Assembly (NCBI GenBank): GCA_964497635.1
Contig: CAZCDB010000031.1
Span: forward strand, 1 to 18,291
DNA: 18,291 nucleotides
DNA from: CAMDWQ01 sp964497635
GTDB lineage: Bacteria; Omnitrophota; Gorgyraeia; 2-02-FULL-51-18
Reading direction: 5' to 3'
The notes below the pieces were generated by a model. That model saw only the letters and a program-made list of their open reading frames with translations, was not told the DNA's origin and searched no databases. The position numbers were made by a program, and so were the translations under genes. Below, in pieces: positions 14,392-18,291 of the stretch (positions are counted from its first letter, which is position 1; each line of letters begins with the position of its first letter).

Positions 14392-16218
14392 TCAGACCTT
14401 AAACTGCAACTCGTAAAGCCGCTGGTAGACTCCGCCGCGCTTCATAAGCTCCTCGTGGGTTCCCACTTCGGAAATCCCGCCATCGTTCATCACGACAATC
14501 CGGTGGGCATCCTTAATCGTTGAGAATCGATGGGCAATCACAAGGACTGTCCGGCCCCGCATGAGGTTGTGGATGGCATCTTGCACCAAAAGCTCGGATT
14601 CGGAATCCAGGGCAGAAGTCGCCTCGTCCAAAATCAGGATGGGAGGATTTTTTAAAACCGCGCGAGCGATCGAGAGCCTTTGCCTCTCTCCACCCGACAA
14701 GCGTACCCCCCGGTCTCCGACCAGCGTCTGGTACTTTAATGGCAGCTTAGAAATAAAATCATGCGCATTGGCAATCCGCGCAGCGGCTTCGATGTCTGCT
14801 TGGGAAGTTTTGGAACGGCCATAAGCAACATTGGCGCTGACGGTGTCATTAAAAAGAATGGTCTCCTGCGTCACAATCCCGATCTGAGAGCGCAAGGATT
14901 TCAAGGTAGCGTCTTTAAGATCCACGCCATCCACGGTGATACGTCCACCCACAGGATCGTAAAAACGAGGAAGCAGATTCACAAGACTTGTCTTACCCAT
15001 CCCACTAGGACCCACAATCGCGATGATTTCCCCGTTTTTGACTTTTAAATTGACGCCGGAGAATACCAGCTTCTCTCCATAGCCAAAGGAAACATTCTGA
15101 AAATCGATTTCTCTTTTGATTGGGGTGAGATGTTTAGCTTCTTCTTTCTCCATAATCTCATTGGGCGCGTCCAAAATCTCAAAAATTCTCTCCGCTGCCG
15201 CCATTGCGTGCTGGTTGATCCCATGGACTCTTGAGAGCCTCTTAAAAGGCCTTAAAAGCGAGAACAAAGCCAAAAGAAACGCAATAAAAGCCCCCGGTGA
15301 CATCTGGCTATCCACCACCAGTCGCCCCCCGATCCAAAGCACGACCCCAAGACAAACAAACCCAATAAATTCTGTCAGAGGACTGACCACAATCATGCGA
15401 CTGATCGATAGCATCAGTGTCTTATAAAGGTCCTGGTTTTGCCTCTGGAAACGCTCCTTTTCGTAAGCCTCCATCCCAAACCCCTGCACAATCCGGATCC
15501 CCGAAATGGATTCAAAAAGTGTGGAGCTGATCGTGGCCACCTGCTCCTGACTGGAACGGCTGATTTTCTTTAAGCGTCTCCCCACTTTCATCACGGGAAA
15601 AACCACCAAGGGCAGCAAAACAAAAATAACAAATACCAAAGACCAGGGAATCCCAAAAATATACTTCACCGATAGGAGCACAAAAAGATTGACGATGATT
15701 TGTACCGGTTGAAATAAAAAGTCTGTCAGTCCCTCCGAAATCGCATCTCGCACCACCGTTGTGTCATGGGTAATACGCGACACAAGAACCCCTGTCTGGG
15801 ATTTTCCAAAAAAGCTTAAAGGCAGGCTGATAATTTTTTCATAAACTTTATTTCTTAGATCGCGGATGACGCTCTGGCTGACATCATTCATAAAGTAAGA
15901 CTGAAGATACTCGAAAAACAATCTTAAAAAAGAAAGTCCGATCGTCCAAAGAATGATCAGATTTAAAAGCTCAAGCCGCGGCAAGGCATTGAGATGATGG
16001 ATCGCATTCAAAACAAAGGTGGGTAGATGTTTTTCATGAGGAATGACGACCGGCTTTCCGGCTAAAATCGTATCGACAAAAGGGATCACGATCCCGATGA
16101 TGGGAAGTCCTGAAAGTAGGGAGTTAAATACCATCGCTCCAAACGCCAAATACATCCGGTTTAAATGAGGTTTGACGTAAGAAATCATGCGTTGATAATG
16201 ATTGTTTTTGGGTGGCAT
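14392..16218 (-). CDS. msbA: ABC exporter of MsbA type (lipid A flippase)
   Basis: A 608-residue half-transporter that would act as a homodimer in the inner membrane. Residues 1 to about 330 are the six-helix exporter domain. The ATPase domain starts near 371: Walker A GPSGMGKTS (403-411), Q-loop TQETILF, signature LSGGERQR (507-514), Walker B ILILDEATSALD (about 527-538) and switch His563 in IAHRFSTI. The substrate is inferred as lipid A core because lpxB lies just across the divergent intergenic region. Other MsbA-like exporters of lipids or drugs share the same motifs. ATG 16218 is chosen because an extended -10 element (TGCTATCAT, 16229-16237) overlaps the alternative ATG at 16230. In-frame starts reach back to GTG 16287, inside the divergent gene. 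Confidence 0.85.
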   Translation of the reverse strand: MPPKNNHYQRMISYVKPHLNRMYLAFGAMVFNSLLSGLPIIGIVIPFVDTILAGKPVVIPHEKHLPTFVLNAIHHLNALPRLELLNLIILWTIGLSFLRLFFEYLQSYFMNDVSQSVIRDLRNKVYEKIISLPLSFFGKSQTGVLVSRITHDTTVVRDAISEGLTDFLFQPVQIIVNLFVLLSVKYIFGIPWSLVFVIFVLLPLVVFPVMKVGRRLKKISRSSQEQVATISSTLFESISGIRIVQGFGMEAYEKERFQRQNQDLYKTLMLSISRMIVVSPLTEFIGFVCLGVVLWIGGRLVVDSQMSPGAFIAFLLALFSLLRPFKRLSRVHGINQHAMAAAERIFEILDAPNEIMEKEEAKHLTPIKREIDFQNVSFGYGEKLVFSGVNLKVKNGEIIAIVGPSGMGKTSLVNLLPRFYDPVGGRITVDGVDLKDATLKSLRSQIGIVTQETILFNDTVSANVAYGRSKTSQADIEAAARIANAHDFISKLPLKYQTLVGDRGVRLSGGERQRLSIARAVLKNPPILILDEATSALDSESELLVQDAIHNLMRGRTVLVIAHRFSTIKDAHRIVVMNDGGISEVGTHEELMKRGGVYQRLYELQFKV

Positions 16219-16228
16219 ATTCTCGAGC

Positions 16229-16237
16229 ATGATAGCA
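16229..16237 (-). promoter_or_regulatory. possible extended -10 promoter for msbA
   Basis: TGCTATCAT on the minus strand fits an extended -10 (TGn plus TATCAT) with no good -35. Transcription would start only a few bases before ATG 16218. A 7-base inverted repeat, CGAGCAT (16224-16230) and ATGCTCG (16270-16276), links this element to the divergent one. Confidence 0.35.
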
Positions 16238-16262
16238 CAGGATGCGCACCCCATGCCAGACG

Positions 16263-16271
16263 TGATACAAT
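16263..16271 (+). promoter_or_regulatory. possible extended -10 promoter for the dehydrogenase-lpxB pair
   Basis: TGATACAAT fits an extended -10 with a poor -35 (TGCGCA, 17-base spacing). The ATG at 16280 lies 8 bases after the element and no ribosome binding site is visible between them, so the transcript may be leaderless. Confidence 0.35.
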
Positions 16272-16279
16272 GCTCGCTT

Positions 16280-17218
16280 ATGAGCACAAAAATAAAAGTC
16301 GCCGTGGTGGGTCTGGGACGGCTAGGCGCAAGACACGCCGATGTTTATTCCAAAATGCAGGGGGTAGAGCTTGTGGGTGTCTGCGACACCCATGAAGACC
16401 GCGCCCACGAAGTCGCGGACACTTACCACACAGAAGCTTTTACTGATTATCGCAAGCTACTCGACCGCGTAGATGCGGCCAGCATTGTAGTCCCTTCCGA
16501 AATGCACTATGCCTTATCGCGTGATTTTCTAAATCAAGGAATCCATCTTTTAATTGAAAAACCCATCACCACTCTCCTGGCAGATGCCGATAAGCTTCTA
16601 ACTCTTGCCAAAAAAAAGCGCGTGGTTATCCAAGTAGGACACATCGAACGCTTTAACTCCGCTGTCCGCACGATCAAAAACATCGTCAAAAGCCCCCGCT
16701 TCATCGAGGGCCACCGCGTCGGCCCCTATGATCCCCGTGTTGCCCGCACAGGCGTCACCCTGGATCTGATGATCCATGACATTGATATCGTTTTGGACAT
16801 CGTGAAGTCTCCGATTAAGCGGGTCGAGGCTGTTGGTGCGTTTATTCTTTCCAAAACAGAGGATATCGCCAACGCAAGACTTTATTTTGCCAACGGAGCC
16901 GTGTGTGATCTGACCGCCAGCCGCATGACCTCGGAGGTCACACGCAAAATCCGTATTTTTCAAAACAATGCTTATATCTTGTTGGATTATGCCAAGCAGG
17001 AAGCCTTTATCCATACCAAGCAAGACGGCCGTCTCCATGCGCAAAAAATTGATATCACGCGCCAGGATTCTCTGAAGCTGGAGCTGACAGACTTTGTGGA
17101 TTGCATCCAACACAAACGCCGTCCTTTGGTTTCCGGAAAAGAAGGCCGTGACGCCCTGGCCTTAGCCCTTGAAATTACCCGCCAGATCCGGCAGAAAAAA
17201 AACTCGATCCAGTTTTAA
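16280..17218 (+). CDS. Gfo/Idh/MocA-family NAD(P)-dependent dehydrogenase, linked to lipid A genes
   Basis: A 312-residue oxidoreductase that acts on a sugar or sugar nucleotide. The N-terminal Rossmann fold has VAVVGLGRLGARHA (GxGxxG at 11-16). The family's EKP motif is at 93-95 (catalytic Lys94), GHIERFN follows at 120-126, and the second active-site segment LMIHDIDI is at 163-170. Length is normal. The stop is 3 bases before the lpxB start, so the two are translated together. In some lipid A pathways a family member (GnnA) oxidises UDP-GlcNAc at C3 before an aminotransferase (GnnB) makes the 3-amino sugar. GnnA is a plausible identity, but no GnnB is in view, and other roles remain open. 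Start ATG 16280 is taken. The frame is open back to 16202, but that would overlap the msbA start, and the conserved Rossmann fold starts right after 16280. Confidence 0.9.
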   Translation: MSTKIKVAVVGLGRLGARHADVYSKMQGVELVGVCDTHEDRAHEVADTYHTEAFTDYRKLLDRVDAASIVVPSEMHYALSRDFLNQGIHLLIEKPITTLLADADKLLTLAKKKRVVIQVGHIERFNSAVRTIKNIVKSPRFIEGHRVGPYDPRVARTGVTLDLMIHDIDIVLDIVKSPIKRVEAVGAFILSKTEDIANARLYFANGAVCDLTASRMTSEVTRKIRIFQNNAYILLDYAKQEAFIHTKQDGRLHAQKIDITRQDSLKLELTDFVDCIQHKRRPLVSGKEGRDALALALEITRQIRQKKNSIQF

Positions 17219-17221
17219 CGC

Positions 17222-18291
17222 ATGAGCGCTAATCCCCAAGCAAAAAAGATCTATGTGATCGCCGGGGAAGCTTCCGGGGATATCCATGGAGCTAAACTCA
17301 TTGAAGCTTTAAGAAAGATTTCTTCTTCGCCTCTTACGATTTATGGAGTGGGTGGAGATCAGATCCAGCGCACAGGGGCCCTTGATTTTTTTGATTTAGC
17401 CCATTTTCATGTGACGGGTTTTACCCAAGCTGTCCTAAAAATTCCTCAGTATCACCAAGCCGGTAAAACAATTCTGGCGAGCATCCAAAACCGTAAACCC
17501 GACGTGGTAGTACTCATTGATAACCCGGGTTTTAATCTTTATCTAGCGAAAAAAATAAATGCGCTTGGGATTCCGGTCATTTATTACATCTCGCCGCAGA
17601 TTTGGGCTTGGAAGAAAAATCGGATTCATAAGATAAAACAAACGGTAGCTAAAATGCTCGTGGTTTTTGAATTTGAAAAATCACTCTATGAAGCAGCGGG
17701 TATTCCAGTGACTTTTGTAGGGCATCCACTGAAGGATATATTAGCTCCTGCCCCAGAGCTGTCCCGCAAGCGGTGGATTTCCCTAATGCCAGGCTCACGC
17801 AAAAATGAAGTGAGCGTTCTCTTACCCATTCTCCTCAAAGCCGCGGAAAAAATTTTAGCCCACTCCCCCGATATCAGCTTCAAGCTGATCAAGTCACCTA
17901 CCTTGCCAACGTCTTTTTATGAGCCTTATCTTCGGTCCACCAAGCTTCCTTTGGAGGTTATTGAAAAAGAGGCTCACACAACCCTTCGTCAAAGCCTTTT
18001 AGTCCTTGTGTGTTCAGGTACGGCGACACTTGAATGCGCGCTCCTGGGAACCCCCATGATTATCACCAACCGAGCCGGTTTTATCACTTACGCACTAACT
18101 CGTGCCCTTATCCAAGTCCCCTATCTGGGTCTGCCTAATTTGATCCTTGGCCGCGAAGCCATGCCAGAGCTCCTGCAGTATCAAGCCACTCCCGAAAATT
18201 TTTCTAAAAAAGCTATCGAGATTATTTCAAATCCCACTCTCCAGAAAAAAATGACCCAAGACCTAGCCGAAATTTCAAAAAAATTAGGCCC
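17222..18291 (+). CDS. lpxB: lipid-A-disaccharide synthase, 3' end cut by window edge
   Basis: A GT19 glycosyltransferase that joins UDP-2,3-diacylglucosamine and lipid X to form the lipid A disaccharide at the inner membrane surface. The 356 residues visible compare with about 380 usual, so little is missing. Visible are AGEASGDIHGA (14-24), LIDNPGFN (98-105) with the conserved Asp100, YYISPQIWAWKKNRI (121-135), GHPL (167-170), LMPGSRKNEV (188-197) with the conserved Arg193, and VCSGTATLECAL, which forms part of the UDP site. It starts 3 bases after the dehydrogenase stop with no strong ribosome binding site, so coupled translation is likely. Together with msbA across the divergent gap it shows an LPS- or lipooligosaccharide-bearing cell. 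Confidence 0.96.
   Translation, partial: MSANPQAKKIYVIAGEASGDIHGAKLIEALRKISSSPLTIYGVGGDQIQRTGALDFFDLAHFHVTGFTQAVLKIPQYHQAGKTILASIQNRKPDVVVLIDNPGFNLYLAKKINALGIPVIYYISPQIWAWKKNRIHKIKQTVAKMLVVFEFEKSLYEAAGIPVTFVGHPLKDILAPAPELSRKRWISLMPGSRKNEVSVLLPILLKAAEKILAHSPDISFKLIKSPTLPTSFYEPYLRSTKLPLEVIEKEAHTTLRQSLLVLVCSGTATLECALLGTPMIITNRAGFITYALTRALIQVPYLGLPNLILGREAMPELLQYQATPENFSKKAIEIISNPTLQKKMTQDLAEISKKLG

Noticed and set aside
16598..17113. Minus-strand open frame of 171 codons
   Set aside because: Antisense to the Gfo/Idh/MocA dehydrogenase, whose frame carries clear family motifs.

Overview
The window looks like a chromosomal piece of an uncultured Gram-negative bacterium. Signs of an outer membrane are a lipid A disaccharide synthase (lpxB), an MsbA-type lipid A exporter and several Sec signal peptides. 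The base composition is balanced, the three tRNA genes lack an encoded CCA, and a Gfo/Idh/MocA dehydrogenase sits directly before lpxB. This would fit a PVC-side lineage such as Omnitrophota, but that placement is inference and was not tested. One run of exactly 100 N marks a scaffold gap.

From the left edge up to about 16.2 kb, every gene reads on the minus strand. Read in the direction of transcription (high to low coordinates) the order is: msbA; a LacI-controlled unit made of a secreted six-hairpin/repeat protein and its likely regulator; the translation cluster rpsB-tsf-pyrH-frr; tRNA-Lys(UUU); a long palindromic element; serS; a membrane-anchored spermidine-synthase-like protein; tRNA-Ser(UGA); a large secreted protein with a fascin-like beta-trefoil; a short-chain dehydrogenase; tRNA-Ser(GCU); and galE, which runs off the left edge. 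At 16.2 kb the direction flips. A Gfo/Idh/MocA dehydrogenase and lpxB read rightward, and lpxB is cut by the right edge just short of its usual length.

The translation genes form a compact operon with 4-base ATGA overlaps (rpsB/tsf, pyrH/frr) and a clear promoter 170-200 bases before rpsB, which starts with TTG. tRNA genes sit between protein genes rather than in a cluster, and both tRNA-Ser genes lie downstream of serS on the same strand. msbA and lpxB belong to one pathway (lipid A assembly and export) and are divergently transcribed from a 61-base gap.

The least ordinary parts are four. (1) The LacI unit has a strong promoter with a perfect 18-bp palindromic operator at the expected transcription start, driving a secreted protein whose C-terminal half is an array of 60-75-residue helical repeats that I do not recognise. 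(2) The fascin-domain protein has a signal peptide that begins directly at the 3' end of a tRNA gene, with no ordinary start codon in between. (3) A palindrome of about 105 bases separates tRNA-Lys from serS. (4) A sugar-nucleotide-type dehydrogenase is coupled to lpxB. No CRISPR array, insertion sequence or complete prophage gene was seen. No stretch over 300 bases lacks a gene. The longest intergenic stretch, before rpsB, holds a promoter and a leader.
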